From the NCBI GenBank assembly GCA_945878555.1, contig CAMDWI010000022.1, forward strand, positions 1 through 64,000: a stretch of 64,000 nucleotides of DNA. The letters are read 5' to 3'. Within the stretch, counting starts at the first letter, position 1. Each line of letters begins with the position of its first letter. This DNA is from Klebsiella pneumoniae. GTDB lineage: Bacteria > Pseudomonadota > Gammaproteobacteria > Eutrophobiales > Eutrophobiaceae. A model generated the notes under the pieces. It had not been told where the DNA came from. It was given only the letters and a program-made list of their open reading frames with translations, and searched no databases. Made by a program: the position numbers and the translations under genes. Positions 1 through 10,834 of this stretch are shown one piece after another.

Positions 1-210
1 AGACGAACCAAGTCACGTTTTCCGTTATAAGCCAGTGACTAAATAGCCGATACTATTCTCCATACACCACGCATTTTCATGCAAAGGTCATCACTCACGG
101 GAAAATGAAAACCCTATCCATAAATTACATTGCTTTATGGTGATACACATATTATTAGTGTCGCGTTACATGCAACTGCTTACACAACCGTTCAAACTTG
201 TTTACTCCTC

Positions 211-320
211 ACTATTTTTTCACCACGGATATAGACCGCATTAATCTAGCGCGTATTGGTAATGTCATCCAGCGGATTCGCATCCAGCACGATGAAGTCA
301 TCAATTATGTCGGGTTTGCT
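211..320 (-). pseudogene. Remnant of the C-terminus of an amidohydrolase related to the gene at 4446-5687
   Basis: Minus strand reads ...ANPLDDITNTR*INAVYIRGEKIV..., nearly matching the C-terminus of the 4446-5687 product (ANPLDDITNTRKINAVYIRGEKIAR) with an in-frame TAG at 246-248; the homology stops near 320. Confidence 0.8.
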
Positions 321-473
321 CTATTGTAGAATCTCTCAGTACTGTATTTCCTGGTTAATCGCGGCGAGGGCGCCGCCCCTATCACCCACCGCCAGCTTTT
401 TGTGCGCATTCAGCATAGCGGTATTCTGGTTCGCCCTGCAATGGATTCGTATTCATTGGCGTCATCTCTACCC

Positions 474-1553
474 CTAGGCGACTTCACCACCATCCGACCA
501 ATCCGCATGTAAATCATATATCTCCCGAAACTGCTCCGCATCGCGCTTGAATACGGCGAGCACATCCGGATCAAAATGTTCCGGTAGTGTGCGGCCGTCG
601 CCTTCGACGATGATGGAGACGGATTTATCGTGATCGAAGGCGGGTTTGTAGGGGCGTTTTGATCGCAAGGCGTCGTAGACATCGGCGAGGCAGACGATGC
701 GTGCGGCGAGTGGTATCGCCTCGCCCTTTACAGCTTGCGGGTAGCCGCCGCCGTTCCAGCGTTCATGATGGCCCAGCGCGATTTGTGCGCCCATCTTGAT
801 AAAGGGTGATTTGCCACCGGAGAGGATGGCGGCGCCGACCTGGCTGTGGGTCTTCATCGTCTCGAATTCCTCAGTGGTATGTGTGCCGGGTTTCAGCAGG
901 ATGGCATCCGGTATGCCAATCTTGCCGATGTCATGCATGCGGCTGGCAAAGAAGATCGTCTCGTTGAACTCTTTAGCCATCCCGAGTGCGCTGGCCAGGT
1001 GGCGGGAGTAATAACTCATGCGGCTGACATGGGCCCCGGTATCCTCGTCCTTGTGTTCGGCGGCGCGGGTCATTGTCATGATCGTGTCGATATTGCTTTC
1101 ATATAATTCTGCGGTGCGCGCTGCCACTTCATTATTCAGTTGACGGTTGTAGTTATCCAGTAAGTCGTTGTATTCCTTCAGGCGCAGCAGGTTGCGGACG
1201 CGGACCAGCAACTCGGCCCGGTCTACCGGTTTGATGAGAAAGTCCTCGGCCCCGGCATTCAGTCCTTTCAGTCTGGAGGCACGATCATCGAGCGCGGTCA
1301 CCATAATGATGGGGATATTACGGGAGGACGGATCAGCCTTGAGTTGTGCAGCGACCTGGTAACCGTCCATGCCGGGCATCATCACGTCAAGCAACACCAG
1401 GTCCGGCGCTTGTAGCGCCACGGCGGCCAGCGCCTCTTCGCCATTGGCGGCCATGCTGACCCGGTAGGTTGTCAGCTGCAAATAGGCCTGGAGCAGCTGA
1501 CGATTGACGACTTCATCATCGACGATCAGTATATTGATTTCATCCCGGGTCAT
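474..1553 (-). CDS. Response regulator with receiver and HD-GYP domains (putative c-di-GMP phosphodiesterase)
   Basis: Receiver motif ILIVDDE...[19 protein letters not shown] motifs [26 protein letters not shown] at 1553 overlaps the upstream stop (ATGA). Confidence 0.92.
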   Translation of the reverse strand: MTRDEINILIVDDEVVNRQLLQAYLQLTTYRVSMAANGEEALAAVALQAPDLVLLDVMMPGMDGYQVAAQLKADPSSRNIPIIMVTALDDRASRLKGLNAGAEDFLIKPVDRAELLVRVRNLLRLKEYNDLLDNYNRQLNNEVAARTAELYESNIDTIMTMTRAAEHKDEDTGAHVSRMSYYSRHLASALGMAKEFNETIFFASRMHDIGKIGIPDAILLKPGTHTTEEFETMKTHSQVGAAILSGGKSPFIKMGAQIALGHHERWNGGGYPQAVKGEAIPLAARIVCLADVYDALRSKRPYKPAFDHDKSVSIIVEGDGRTLPEHFDPDVLAVFKRDAEQFREIYDLHADWSDGGEVA

Positions 1554-1951
1554 GGCTTGGCACCTCCTTGTATAGTCTGCGTATTGCTGCCCGGCAACCA
1601 CGTCGCAATAATCTGCCAGAATAGCTTGTAGTCCAGCGGTTTGGATATATAGCCATTACAACCTGCCGCCAGGATACGATCTTCATCACCCTTCATCACC
1701 AGTGCGCTCAGCGCAATCACCGGGATTTCCCGGGTCAGGCTGTCCTGCTTCAGGATCGCCGTGGCCTGCAGGCCGTCCATGCCGGGCAGGTTGATGTCCA
1801 TCAGGATCAGGTCTGGTCGGGTTGTTTTTACCATCTCCAGTCCGGTCTCGGCATCGTAGGCACACATTACGGTATGGCCTATCTTCTTGAGCAACAGACT
1901 GGTCAGTTCCATGTTGGTCAGGTTGTCTTCAATGATTAGCACCTGTGCCAT
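1550..1951 (-). CDS. Single-domain response regulator (CheY/DivK-like)
   Basis: [21 protein letters not shown]...[14 protein letters not shown]...[27 protein letters not shown]. Confidence 0.92.
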   Translation of the reverse strand: MAQVLIIEDNLTNMELTSLLLKKIGHTVMCAYDAETGLEMVKTTRPDLILMDINLPGMDGLQATAILKQDSLTREIPVIALSALVMKGDEDRILAAGCNGYISKPLDYKLFWQIIATWLPGSNTQTIQGGAKP

Positions 1952-1952
1952 A

Positions 1953-4241
1953 TCACGATATCCGGTCTTTTGCTGCCATCGCGCGCCGAACCTCGCCGAT
2001 GAAACGGCCGTGGTTGAACTCGGCCTTGCTCATGACACGGGTCACATGTCCGTTTAACAACGCACGTTCATCAGCGCTGATATCGCTAGCTGTCACTATC
2101 AGCACCGGGATATTGGCGGTGTCGGCAGATTCCTTCAAGGCCTCCACGACATCAAAGCCGGTAACGTCAGGCATCATCAGATCCAGTACGATCATATCCG
2201 GGCGTACCGAGCGCGCAAGCTCGATTGCCTCGCGACCACCGTAGGCACGCACCACATGATAGGACGGTGCAGGCAGATGTTGTGCGACGAGCTCAACCGC
2301 AGCGGGGTCATCATCGACCACCAGCGTGGTAATGGTTCGATCCAGTCCCGGATGCATGCCGAGCTCAGCAAGTGAGGATTGCAGATCAGTACGCGAAATA
2401 GGTTTTTGCAGGACGGCAGAGGCGCCCATTGAAAAGCCCTTACGGCTGTCCGCCACGATGGAGATTATCACTACAGGAACGTGAACCAGGGCAGGGATCT
2501 GTTTGATTCTGGACAGCAACTCCCAACCATCCATGTCTGGCAGGATGATGTCGATTGTAATCAGGTGGACATGGATGGATTGTTCCAGAAATTCCAGGGC
2601 CGCCTCGGCGCTGTTGGTGCGATAGACCTGCATGCCTTCGGTCTGCAACTGCATTCTGATTAGTTCTGCGGCCTGATCATTATCTTCCACAATCAGGGCG
2701 GTGACCTCGCCAGTCGCGGTGTTGGGTATGCCGGCGGTTTGTTGTTCCTCCTCGACCAGCAACCCGGGTACCGCTCTTAATGGCAACCATACTGTAAACA
2801 GACTGCCCTGTCCCGCAGCGCTCTCTATCGACACCGTCCCGCCGTGCAGTTCACTCAACTGTTTGACCATGACCAACCCGAGTCCGGTCCCCTCGAACTT
2901 GCGCGACAGGCCGGAATCAACCTGGGTGAACGGTTGAAATAACTGTTGCAGACCCGTTTCAGAGATCCCTATACCGTTGTCCTCCACCCGGATTTGCAGA
3001 AACGTGCCATCACTGCTGTCGGCCAGCGGAAATATACGGGCAGGCCAGTTGTGACCGGACAATGCGCCTACGCCAGCTCGGGGTACAACGCTCGCACTCA
3101 AACTGACCTTGCCACCATCCGCAGTAAATTTCACCGCATTGGAAAGCAGGTTATAGAGTATCTGCTTGGACTTGCGCATGTCGGCGAGACACAATCCGAT
3201 TTCCTTGCCAATATGCGACTGCAAGCTGATGCGGTGCGTTGCGGCCTTTTCGCGAACGATGGAGAGGCTGTTATGAATCAGTGTCGCCATATCGACCGGT
3301 GCCAGCTCAATGACCATCTTGCCCGCCTCGACCTTGGTCAGGTCCAGAATGTCATTAATCAACGCCAGCAGGTGTTGGCCGCTGCTGAAGATGTTAGTGA
3401 TGTAGCTATGCTGCTGTTCCGTCAGTGGACCGGCCAAACCGTCCTTCAGCACGTCGGAAAAACCGATAATCGCATTCAGTGGCGTTCTTAATTCATGTGA
3501 CATATTGGCCAGAAATTCAGACTTCATCTGGCTGGCCTCTTCGAGCTGGCGGTTTTTGATGGTAATCTCGCGATCACGCTGCATCAGGGTCTCTTCCGTC
3601 TTTATCCTTTCGACCTCCCGCTGCGCAATTTCCTCCATAGCTTTTTTCAGCGCGCGATTGACGTCCTTGACCTCGTGAGCACGGTGCAGCACCTCCGCCT
3701 CCATCCGCTCGGCACGTGCCTCAATCTTTCCCAGTCGGTCCGCGTTTTCCTGATTCGCAGTTTCACGGCTGAGGATATAATCGGTCACGTCCTTGACGTG
3801 ATGTATAATCAGGATGACTTCACCGTTCTGATTGAATACCGGTGTATTGACCGGGCTCCAGTATTTGACCTCGTATTGATCGCTACCATCACGCAACGGG
3901 ATATCATAGCGCTGCACTCCCATGATATCCGGGCAACCTTCGGTGGTGACACGGTTCAGGGAGCTGCGCAGGTCGCTGGTGCCACTGGCGCGGGTATCGT
4001 CGGGATTATCGGGAAAAACCTCAAACAAGCCACGACCGACAATGTCCTCACGACGAGTACCGGTGTTTGTAAGGTAGCGCTCGTTGACGGCGATGATCGT
4101 GTACAGATCATCCGGTTTCAGGATCAGGTAGGCATGTGGACTGGCATCAAATAACGCCTTGTACAGTTCCACAGCCGATAAATTGCTGTCGACAGACATA
4201 CTATACCCCCCACCCTTCAGCGTAGTCGCAGAACCGCGCAA
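1953..4241 (-). CDS. PAS-containing hybrid sensor histidine kinase with two C-terminal receiver domains
   Basis: FLANMSHELRTPLNAIIGFSDVL (H-box), VEDNGIGI / FEGTGLGLVMVKQL (HATPase), two receivers (ALIVEDNDQAAEL..., TLVVDDDPAAVEL...). Confidence 0.93.
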   Translation of the reverse strand: MRGSATTLKGGGYSMSVDSNLSAVELYKALFDASPHAYLILKPDDLYTIIAVNERYLTNTGTRREDIVGRGLFEVFPDNPDDTRASGTSDLRSSLNRVTTEGCPDIMGVQRYDIPLRDGSDQYEVKYWSPVNTPVFNQNGEVILIIHHVKDVTDYILSRETANQENADRLGKIEARAERMEAEVLHRAHEVKDVNRALKKAMEEIAQREVERIKTEETLMQRDREITIKNRQLEEASQMKSEFLANMSHELRTPLNAIIGFSDVLKDGLAGPLTEQQHSYITNIFSSGQHLLALINDILDLTKVEAGKMVIELAPVDMATLIHNSLSIVREKAATHRISLQSHIGKEIGLCLADMRKSKQILYNLLSNAVKFTADGGKVSLSASVVPRAGVGALSGHNWPARIFPLADSSDGTFLQIRVEDNGIGISETGLQQLFQPFTQVDSGLSRKFEGTGLGLVMVKQLSELHGGTVSIESAAGQGSLFTVWLPLRAVPGLLVEEEQQTAGIPNTATGEVTALIVEDNDQAAELIRMQLQTEGMQVYRTNSAEAALEFLEQSIHVHLITIDIILPDMDGWELLSRIKQIPALVHVPVVIISIVADSRKGFSMGASAVLQKPISRTDLQSSLAELGMHPGLDRTITTLVVDDDPAAVELVAQHLPAPSYHVVRAYGGREAIELARSVRPDMIVLDLMMPDVTGFDVVEALKESADTANIPVLIVTASDISADERALLNGHVTRVMSKAEFNHGRFIGEVRRAMAAKDRIS

Positions 4242-4384
4242 CCTTATTACCGCGCTGATACCGGGTGACCTTGTTTATTATTTTTCTTTGATTAAAGGAT
4301 GGTACAATCGTAGAGGAAAATCAACTTAATCAGCAGATATCACATATTTTTACTTATTTGGTATCTGCTGCATTGCAACGCGGG

Positions 4385-4409
4385 CGGGGGCAGACCGGGT
4401 CTGCCCCCG
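4385..4409. repeat. 25-nt perfect palindrome CGGGGGCAGACCGGGTCTGCCCCCG between the amidohydrolase and kinase genes
   Basis: Self-complementary by direct reading; no clear T-tract on either side. Confidence 0.75.
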
Positions 4410-4445
4410 TTACTACATTATTACCTGTTTGTTATTTCAGCGTTA

Positions 4446-5687
4446 CTATCTCGCTATCTTTTCACCCCGGATATACACCGCGTTTATCTTGCGCGTATTG
4501 GTGATGTCGTCCAGCGGATTCGCATCCAGCACAATGAAGTCAGCAATATTGTCGGTTTCGATCACGCCAGAGTCTGACAGCCCCAGCAACTCGGCCGAGG
4601 TTTTGGTCGCGGCAACGATCACTTGTGCCGGTGTCAATCCGGCAACAACCATATTCTCCAGTTCCATGTGGTGTTCCCAGAGGACACCACCATCGGTGCC
4701 GAAGGCGGTCTTCACACCGGCCTTGTACAACTTGTCCAGGTTACGCGCCTGTATGCCATAGAGCTTCTGCGCCTCGGGCTTATCGGTGGTGGCGGCCTGG
4801 ATCTTGTCCAGTTCAGCCTGTGGCAATGAACCCTTCAGCCAGCTCATGTCTGCGGCCACACCGCGATCCGGCAAGTTGGGGATCAGGAACACATCAGGAT
4901 GCGTCTTGAACAGACTGACAGTCTCATCATCAATATCACGGTCACGTACGCCGTGGGCAAACACATCAATACCTGCCTTTAACAGTCCCTTCGCATCTTC
5001 CATCGCAAAGATATGGGCAGCAACCTGTATCTTGTTCTTGTGTGCCTCATCGATGATCGCCTTGTAGATGGCAGGCGGCATCTTTTCGAACTGACCTTCA
5101 CGGTCATCCACCCAGATCTTGAGCATGTCGACATGTCTGGCCACCTGCCCATGTACGGCCTGCAAGGCCTCTGCTTCATTTTTCACCCAGATGGGTGCCT
5201 CGGAACGACCCGGCTCCGGCATGGTGATACCACGGCCCGCCGTATAGATGCGTGCGGTGCCCGGTATCATTTCCTCATGCACCTCAAACGGAACATCGGT
5301 GACATCCTGCCCCAGGCTCAAGACTGACCCGACGCCAAAATAGGCCAGTTGTTTTAATTGCTCGATCAGTTTTTCGCGCTCACCGGACAGGTGTTTATGT
5401 GTATCGATAATCGCCGGCATGACCGTCTTGCCTGTCAGGTCTACCCGTGTCGCACCGTCCGGTACGGTCAGTTCACCACGACGACCGACCGCGGTGATCA
5501 GTGCACCCTGCACGATCAAAATACTGTCTTCAATCGGTGCATTACCGTTGCCGGGTATCAGACGCGCGCCTTCAAACACCGTGACCGCTTGTGCCAGTAC
5601 AGATGTGCTGCCGAGACAGACCGTCATCCACATCAGAAATTTGACTGCACCCCGCATTCCGCTACCACGCATTGTGTTCATGCGCAT
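4446..5687 (-). CDS. Amidohydrolase family protein with signal peptide
   Basis: MPAIIDTHKHLSGE (metal-binding HxH), AHIFAMEDAK, AFGTDGG, ADFIVLDANPLDDI. Confidence 0.9.
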   Translation of the reverse strand: MRMNTMRGSGMRGAVKFLMWMTVCLGSTSVLAQAVTVFEGARLIPGNGNAPIEDSILIVQGALITAVGRRGELTVPDGATRVDLTGKTVMPAIIDTHKHLSGEREKLIEQLKQLAYFGVGSVLSLGQDVTDVPFEVHEEMIPGTARIYTAGRGITMPEPGRSEAPIWVKNEAEALQAVHGQVARHVDMLKIWVDDREGQFEKMPPAIYKAIIDEAHKNKIQVAAHIFAMEDAKGLLKAGIDVFAHGVRDRDIDDETVSLFKTHPDVFLIPNLPDRGVAADMSWLKGSLPQAELDKIQAATTDKPEAQKLYGIQARNLDKLYKAGVKTAFGTDGGVLWEHHMELENMVVAGLTPAQVIVAATKTSAELLGLSDSGVIETDNIADFIVLDANPLDDITNTRKINAVYIRGEKIAR

Positions 5688-5738
5688 TCCCCCGCTCGTT
5701 GTTGACTGGTTATAAATTAAATTATGGTTTGCCCGGTA

Positions 5739-6533
5739 TTATTTCGTCGCCGCCTTCATCTTCGCCTGTATCGCCGACTGCAATGATTCAAACGTACCCG
5801 GATAATAGTTCACATTATGATACGGCGAATCAGCCATTGCGTCAGCCAGCTTGCGGGCCTGCGCGCCATCGCTGCCGAACAGGATAATCCGGGTATTCAG
5901 ATCCTGTCGTGGTTTTGGTGCCTTGTCGAGCACGCCGGCCTCAATCTGATCGGCAGGTACATTATGTGCACCGGGTATAGATCCTTTGGCAAACTCTTCC
6001 GGACTGCGACCATCGAAATAGACCGCAGTACGATCGACATCAAAAATACGCACCACGCCTTCGAGCTCCATCACGGTAGGACCGCCCATCGTGCGCCAGA
6101 ACGGGATCCCAAGCTGGAATCGACGTACATTGGTAAACCCGGCAGCGACCAGTTTCTTGCCGAGCACACGGCTGGCACCGCAGTTCGGGCCGTTGCAATA
6201 CAGCACCAGCGCCTTTGTCTTGTCTCCACCGAGCAGCTTTTCTACCTCGGCCACATAACCGGCGGCATCCGGTTCCATATCAATATTGTTCGCCCCGGGG
6301 ATATGACCGGCGACAAACTGCTCACGTGCGCGTGAGTCCAGCAAGATGGCGCTGCCATCGATCAGCAATTGTCTGACCTCGGCAATACTGGCCTCCGGTG
6401 TCGGGACGTCTTCACCCATGGTGGCGTTGAGCACGTTTACGTCTTGTGCATTCGTCTGATATGGCAAGAGGCTAACGGACAGTGCCAGCAGCACAGCCGA
6501 CAACCATCCGCTCATTCCTTGTGTATTTCTCAT
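5739..6533 (-). CDS. Secreted tandem rhodanese-like protein
   Basis: Signal peptide from 6533 (MRNTQGMSGWLSAVLLALSVSLLPYQTNAQ); rhodanese repeats with LLDSRAREQFVAGHIPGANN / LYCNGPNCGAS and YFDGRSPEEFAKGSIPGAHN (second lacks the Cys). Confidence 0.85.
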   Translation of the reverse strand: MRNTQGMSGWLSAVLLALSVSLLPYQTNAQDVNVLNATMGEDVPTPEASIAEVRQLLIDGSAILLDSRAREQFVAGHIPGANNIDMEPDAAGYVAEVEKLLGGDKTKALVLYCNGPNCGASRVLGKKLVAAGFTNVRRFQLGIPFWRTMGGPTVMELEGVVRIFDVDRTAVYFDGRSPEEFAKGSIPGAHNVPADQIEAGVLDKAPKPRQDLNTRIILFGSDGAQARKLADAMADSPYHNVNYYPGTFESLQSAIQAKMKAATK

Positions 6534-6556
6534 ATGACCCCCCTCTGTTGTTGACA

Positions 6557-6982
6557 TTATGATTCCAGTTTTGCATCCATCGTGATGGTGGCGTTTAACA
6601 CTCGGGATACCGGGCAACCGGCCTTCGCATTGTTCGCGGCAGTCTCAAACGCGGCCTTGTCGGCACCGGGGACCTTTGCGACCACATCCAGATGCACCGC
6701 CGTGATGGTGAAACCGGCCTCCAGTTTTTCCAGTGACAGTGTGGCCGTAGTGGAAATACTTTCCGGTGTGATACCGGCGTTGCCGAGTTGTGCAGACAGT
6801 GCCATCGAAAAACACCCGGCATGGGCGGCGGCGATCAACTCTTCCGGGTTCGTGCCCTTGCCTTCTTCAAAGCGGGTACCGAAAGAATATTGTGCGTTGA
6901 CCAGCAATTCACTGCCGGTTGATACGGTGCCCTTGCCTTCTTTCAGGTTGCCTTTCCATACAGCTGAACCTTTGCGTTTCAT
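6557..6982 (-). CDS. OsmC family peroxiredoxin
   Basis: KGTVSTGS...GTNPEELIAAAHAGCFSMALSAQL...AKAGCPVSRVL. Confidence 0.95.
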   Translation of the reverse strand: MKRKGSAVWKGNLKEGKGTVSTGSELLVNAQYSFGTRFEEGKGTNPEELIAAAHAGCFSMALSAQLGNAGITPESISTTATLSLEKLEAGFTITAVHLDVVAKVPGADKAAFETAANNAKAGCPVSRVLNATITMDAKLES

Positions 6983-7022
6983 AATCTACTCCTTACAAAC
7001 AGGGTTTAATAATCAATACACG

Positions 7023-8519
7023 TCAGATAAATACGGATGCGCCCGGACCGATGGGTATACCAAGCAGTATCCACAACAAGAGGAACAGTGACCAGCCGAT
7101 CAGGAACGAGACCGAGTAAGGCAACATAATCGCGATGATCGTCCCGATGCCGGTACTCGGGTCATGTTTTCTGGCAAAGGCGACAACAACACCGAAATAC
7201 GGCATCAACGGGGTAATAATGTTTGTTGAGCTGTCGCCGATACGATACGCGACCTGGGTGGCCTCCGGCGAAATACCCGACAACAGAAACATCGGCACGA
7301 AGACCGGCGCAATCAGCGCCCACTTGGCCGACGCACTGCCGATAAACAGGTTGATAAAGGCAACCAGCGGGATAAACGAGACCAGCAGGAACGACTGGTT
7401 CAGGTGCAATTGCTCCAGCAGTTTTGCACCGCTAATCGCGATGATGCTACCGAGGTTACTCCACGAAAAATAGCTGACGAACTGCGCGGCAAAAAACATC
7501 AACACCAGATAGCCCGCCATTGTCGCCATGTTCTGTTCCATGCCATCGACAAAGTCACTGGTGCGCTGGTAACTGCCGCTGACACGGCCGTAGAGGATAC
7601 CGGCCAGCGCGGCATAAAAGGCAATGATGGTGACGATGCCCTTGATAAAGGGCGAGGTAAGCACGCCGCCAGTCTGCGGATCACGTAACACACCGTCGCC
7701 GGGCAACAAGCCTGCGAGCAGTACGCCCACAAACAGCGCGGTAAATGCGGCGACATATTTCAGTCCGCGCGATTCGGCAGCGGATATCTGCTCACTCTGA
7801 TCCTCGCCGGTATCTTTACTGACGGGCAAACGGGGTATCACCAGTTTCTCGGTGACCCAGGTGCCGAGTAAGGACAGCAGGACCGTTGAAGCAACCATAA
7901 AATAATAGTTTGCCGCCGCAGTGACCTCATAACCGGGCTGCACCAACGCCGCCGCCTCGGTGGAGATACCACCCAGCAAGGCATCGACCGGCCCTATCAA
8001 CAGGTTTGCACTGAATCCACCCGATACACCCGCAAACGCGGCGGCGATACCGGCAAGCGGATGACGGCCCGCACTGGCAAATACAACGGCCGCCAGCGGT
8101 ATCAATACGACATAACCGGTATCGACGGCCATGCTCGACATCACACCGGTAAAGACAATGATAAAACTGAGAAACTGGCGTGGTGCCTTTAATACGGTGG
8201 CCCGCAACATGGCCTTCAACAGTCCGGAGTGATCGGCGATACCGACACCCATGATGGCGACCAATACGGTACCCACCGGTGCAAACCCGGTAAAATTGGT
8301 GACGGATTCAAGCAGTATCCGGTGCAAACCGGCCACGCTGAGCAGGTTGACCGCTGCAATTGTCTTGCCGTCCAGCGGATGAATTACCTCAACGGCGAGG
8401 GCCGCGCAGATTGCAGATACCAGCAACACTGTCAGGCACAGATACACAAATAACATCGCCGGATTAGGTAATTTGTTTCCGGCGCGTTCAATTGAATCAA
8501 GGATGGCTTGGAGTTTCAT
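7023..8519 (-). CDS. AbgT family transporter
   Basis: Length about 498 aa, many TM segments; AGVSGGFSANLLIGPVDALLGGISTEAA, GDSSTNIITPLMPYFG motifs. Confidence 0.92.
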   Translation of the reverse strand: MKLQAILDSIERAGNKLPNPAMLFVYLCLTVLLVSAICAALAVEVIHPLDGKTIAAVNLLSVAGLHRILLESVTNFTGFAPVGTVLVAIMGVGIADHSGLLKAMLRATVLKAPRQFLSFIIVFTGVMSSMAVDTGYVVLIPLAAVVFASAGRHPLAGIAAAFAGVSGGFSANLLIGPVDALLGGISTEAAALVQPGYEVTAAANYYFMVASTVLLSLLGTWVTEKLVIPRLPVSKDTGEDQSEQISAAESRGLKYVAAFTALFVGVLLAGLLPGDGVLRDPQTGGVLTSPFIKGIVTIIAFYAALAGILYGRVSGSYQRTSDFVDGMEQNMATMAGYLVLMFFAAQFVSYFSWSNLGSIIAISGAKLLEQLHLNQSFLLVSFIPLVAFINLFIGSASAKWALIAPVFVPMFLLSGISPEATQVAYRIGDSSTNIITPLMPYFGVVVAFARKHDPSTGIGTIIAIMLPYSVSFLIGWSLFLLLWILLGIPIGPGASVFI

Positions 8520-8641
8520 AAGCAGGCAGATTTAATTTCCGTCAGTCAGGCTGATACCAGGACTGACAATAACATTATAAGGTGGCGGATGAAAAGGCCT
8601 GCGATTTGGCAGACAGGAGCGGGACCGCTGTCCCGACACAT

Positions 8642-9355
8642 TCAGAGCAAATTCTGGATAAACTCGCCGTATTGTATGTCGGGGATCCGGTTGTACGGCG
8701 GGAAAAATGCACCGTGTCTGGAGTGCAGGCCATACAGGTAGGTAAAAGGCTCATTATATATGTCATTTGGCGGGGGGTTGTGCCATTGCGACCCGGCGCT
8801 ATTTTTTGCGTAGCGGTGAATCTGCCGGATCGAAACCGGTGTCCTGTCGTCCGCCATTGCGACCCAGTCTGTATTCGAATCAATCACCATCCAGCTTTTC
8901 CGGGTTAAAACCTCGGTGACGGCGTGTGACATCACATCGGACGATAAAAATGAACCCCATGGGCTGGCATTCTGTTCGAGTGCGATAATAAATACATGAC
9001 GGGTCTGAAAACCGGCGTAGTGCAGGATTTTTTCGATCACCCGACTGCGGTCATAACAAAGTCCGGAACCTGACAGATATAACTGCATCGGCTCGCGGCG
9101 CCGACCTTCCGGTACACCTGTATTTCCGGAGGCGATATCGAGGACGGCGTGCTGGACTGCCCTGATGTAAGCCAACTCCGCCTCGTAATCCGCATCAACG
9201 GGCAGCGGGTCAACATCCGCTAGGTACAAGGGGATAGATATCAGGTCTTCTTCCGTCAGGTCGTTATTTACGGCGTTTCCATACAGTAGCGAACTTACCA
9301 TCAGAACCAGAGAGGCAGTTGACCCGGAAACAATTTGCTTGCCTTGTGTAGTCAT
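8642..9355 (-). CDS. Transglutaminase-like secreted protein
   Basis: Candidate Cys-His-Asp triad: SGSGLCYDRSRVIEKILHYAGFQTRHVF ... SHAVTEVLTRKSWMVIDSNTDW; signal-like N-terminus from 9355. Confidence 0.6.
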   Translation of the reverse strand: MTTQGKQIVSGSTASLVLMVSSLLYGNAVNNDLTEEDLISIPLYLADVDPLPVDADYEAELAYIRAVQHAVLDIASGNTGVPEGRRREPMQLYLSGSGLCYDRSRVIEKILHYAGFQTRHVFIIALEQNASPWGSFLSSDVMSHAVTEVLTRKSWMVIDSNTDWVAMADDRTPVSIRQIHRYAKNSAGSQWHNPPPNDIYNEPFTYLYGLHSRHGAFFPPYNRIPDIQYGEFIQNLL

Positions 9356-9502
9356 TATCCACCTCATACCGGTATAACGGACAGGTCGAAAATACGATGA
9401 CTGGACGAACAAATACGTCCATATCCAGACTATAGTCAGTCAGTACCGGGATATCAAGAATACTTTATACTGTCCCCTCCGGGCTGATCAGGCAGATTAT
9501 TG

Positions 9503-10594
9503 TTATCGGGTGACGCGATTAATCTCCATCAGTTGTTTGCTGATCTGCGCGGCCTTGCCCGCCTCTTCCAGCTTCAGCCATAGTTGTTTTACGGTGCGTT
9601 GATCCACATAACCCTTGACCGGTGTTCCCCAACCCTGGGCTGTACGGAAACTGTCTACCGCTGCGATCGCCTCGGCGTCATAGATACGCAGCGAGGGATC
9701 CTGCAAGGAGAGCTCACGGTTACCGGCCTTGAAAAAACCGAGCGCATGCAACATGACCTTCAACTGGACGATGTCGTTGCCCTGGAACTGACTGAGCGTG
9801 CGGAACCCGAGTGTCTCGGCCAGGGTGTTATAGATACGGCGTAACTCGGCAACCGGTTCCGGGTTCTCGCACACATTGATATCAACGCTGATCTGATCGG
9901 GACGACGTGAGGTACCGGGGCGTGGGTCGGCAACCAGCACGGCAGCGGACTGGGTCTCGCCGTGACGGCCATCACCTCCGAGTGCCTGTCCGGCAGCAAT
10001 CGCCTCGATCATGCGGTCGGCCAGGTGCCGGTTCTTGCCTGCACTTTTCTCGAAGGTATCAGCGACGGCATCAACGACCTCGGGTCCGACCAACGAATTA
10101 CCCTGCACGGCATAACTGGTCCCGTTGCGCACCTTGACCCAGTCGCCCTGCGCCTCCGAGCCGTATTGCTGTTTACCGGTCCATTGCGCGGTACGGCCCT
10201 GCATATCAATCACACCGACCTGACGGTTTTCCCTGCCCTCATCGGCGGCGACAACACGGTCGAGCGCTTCCTGTGCGGACAACCCCTGCTCCAGCAGATC
10301 CAGTACATCGTTTCCATATTCAATGCGGGTACCACCCTGGGTCGCCACCGCACCTACACCGGGCCGGGTCCAGGGCACGGCATTGCCCACACAGGGTCGG
10401 CGCGTGGTCACAGTGACGCCGGACTCGCCGGTCAACGGGTCAATGGCCACGATGGAAAAGGTATGGAATTCGATCTCGGCACCGGAACCCCAGCCGACCG
10501 GTTCCTGGGCGGTAACAGGAGCACTCCCCAGAACCAGTGCACCAACGACCAGTGTATGCAGAAAACCAGGGCTAACTTTTATAAACAGCGGCAT
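9503..10594 (-). CDS. DUF1028 protein with C-terminal putative peptidoglycan-binding domain
   Basis: FHTFSIVAIDPLTGESGVTVTTRRPCVGNAVPW...GVGAVATQG; C-terminal LKVMLHALGFF...AEAIAAVDSFRTAQGW; signal peptide from 10594. Confidence 0.85.
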   Translation of the reverse strand: MPLFIKVSPGFLHTLVVGALVLGSAPVTAQEPVGWGSGAEIEFHTFSIVAIDPLTGESGVTVTTRRPCVGNAVPWTRPGVGAVATQGGTRIEYGNDVLDLLEQGLSAQEALDRVVAADEGRENRQVGVIDMQGRTAQWTGKQQYGSEAQGDWVKVRNGTSYAVQGNSLVGPEVVDAVADTFEKSAGKNRHLADRMIEAIAAGQALGGDGRHGETQSAAVLVADPRPGTSRRPDQISVDINVCENPEPVAELRRIYNTLAETLGFRTLSQFQGNDIVQLKVMLHALGFFKAGNRELSLQDPSLRIYDAEAIAAVDSFRTAQGWGTPVKGYVDQRTVKQLWLKLEEAGKAAQISKQLMEINRVTR

Positions 10595-10834
10595 GGCAAT
10601 TTCCTTAAATGTAGTTGATAGCGAAGTCTTGCATTTACCGGCCGTATCTTGCAAGGGCAAAAGCGCATCAGCCTACTGATTTTTATAAGATTTCAGCATG
10701 ATAATATGCAACATATTGGTGCATATAGATCGTCCAGATAAAACAGGCTATTCTGACCAGAGGTTCATGTCATAGTGTCAAAACTATGACTGACTGCAGT
10801 TATACTTTCTTTTGACTGTACCAGGGGTGAGTCT

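Noticed and set aside
2946-3491. 181-aa plus-strand ORF
   Set aside because: Antisense to the hybrid histidine kinase.
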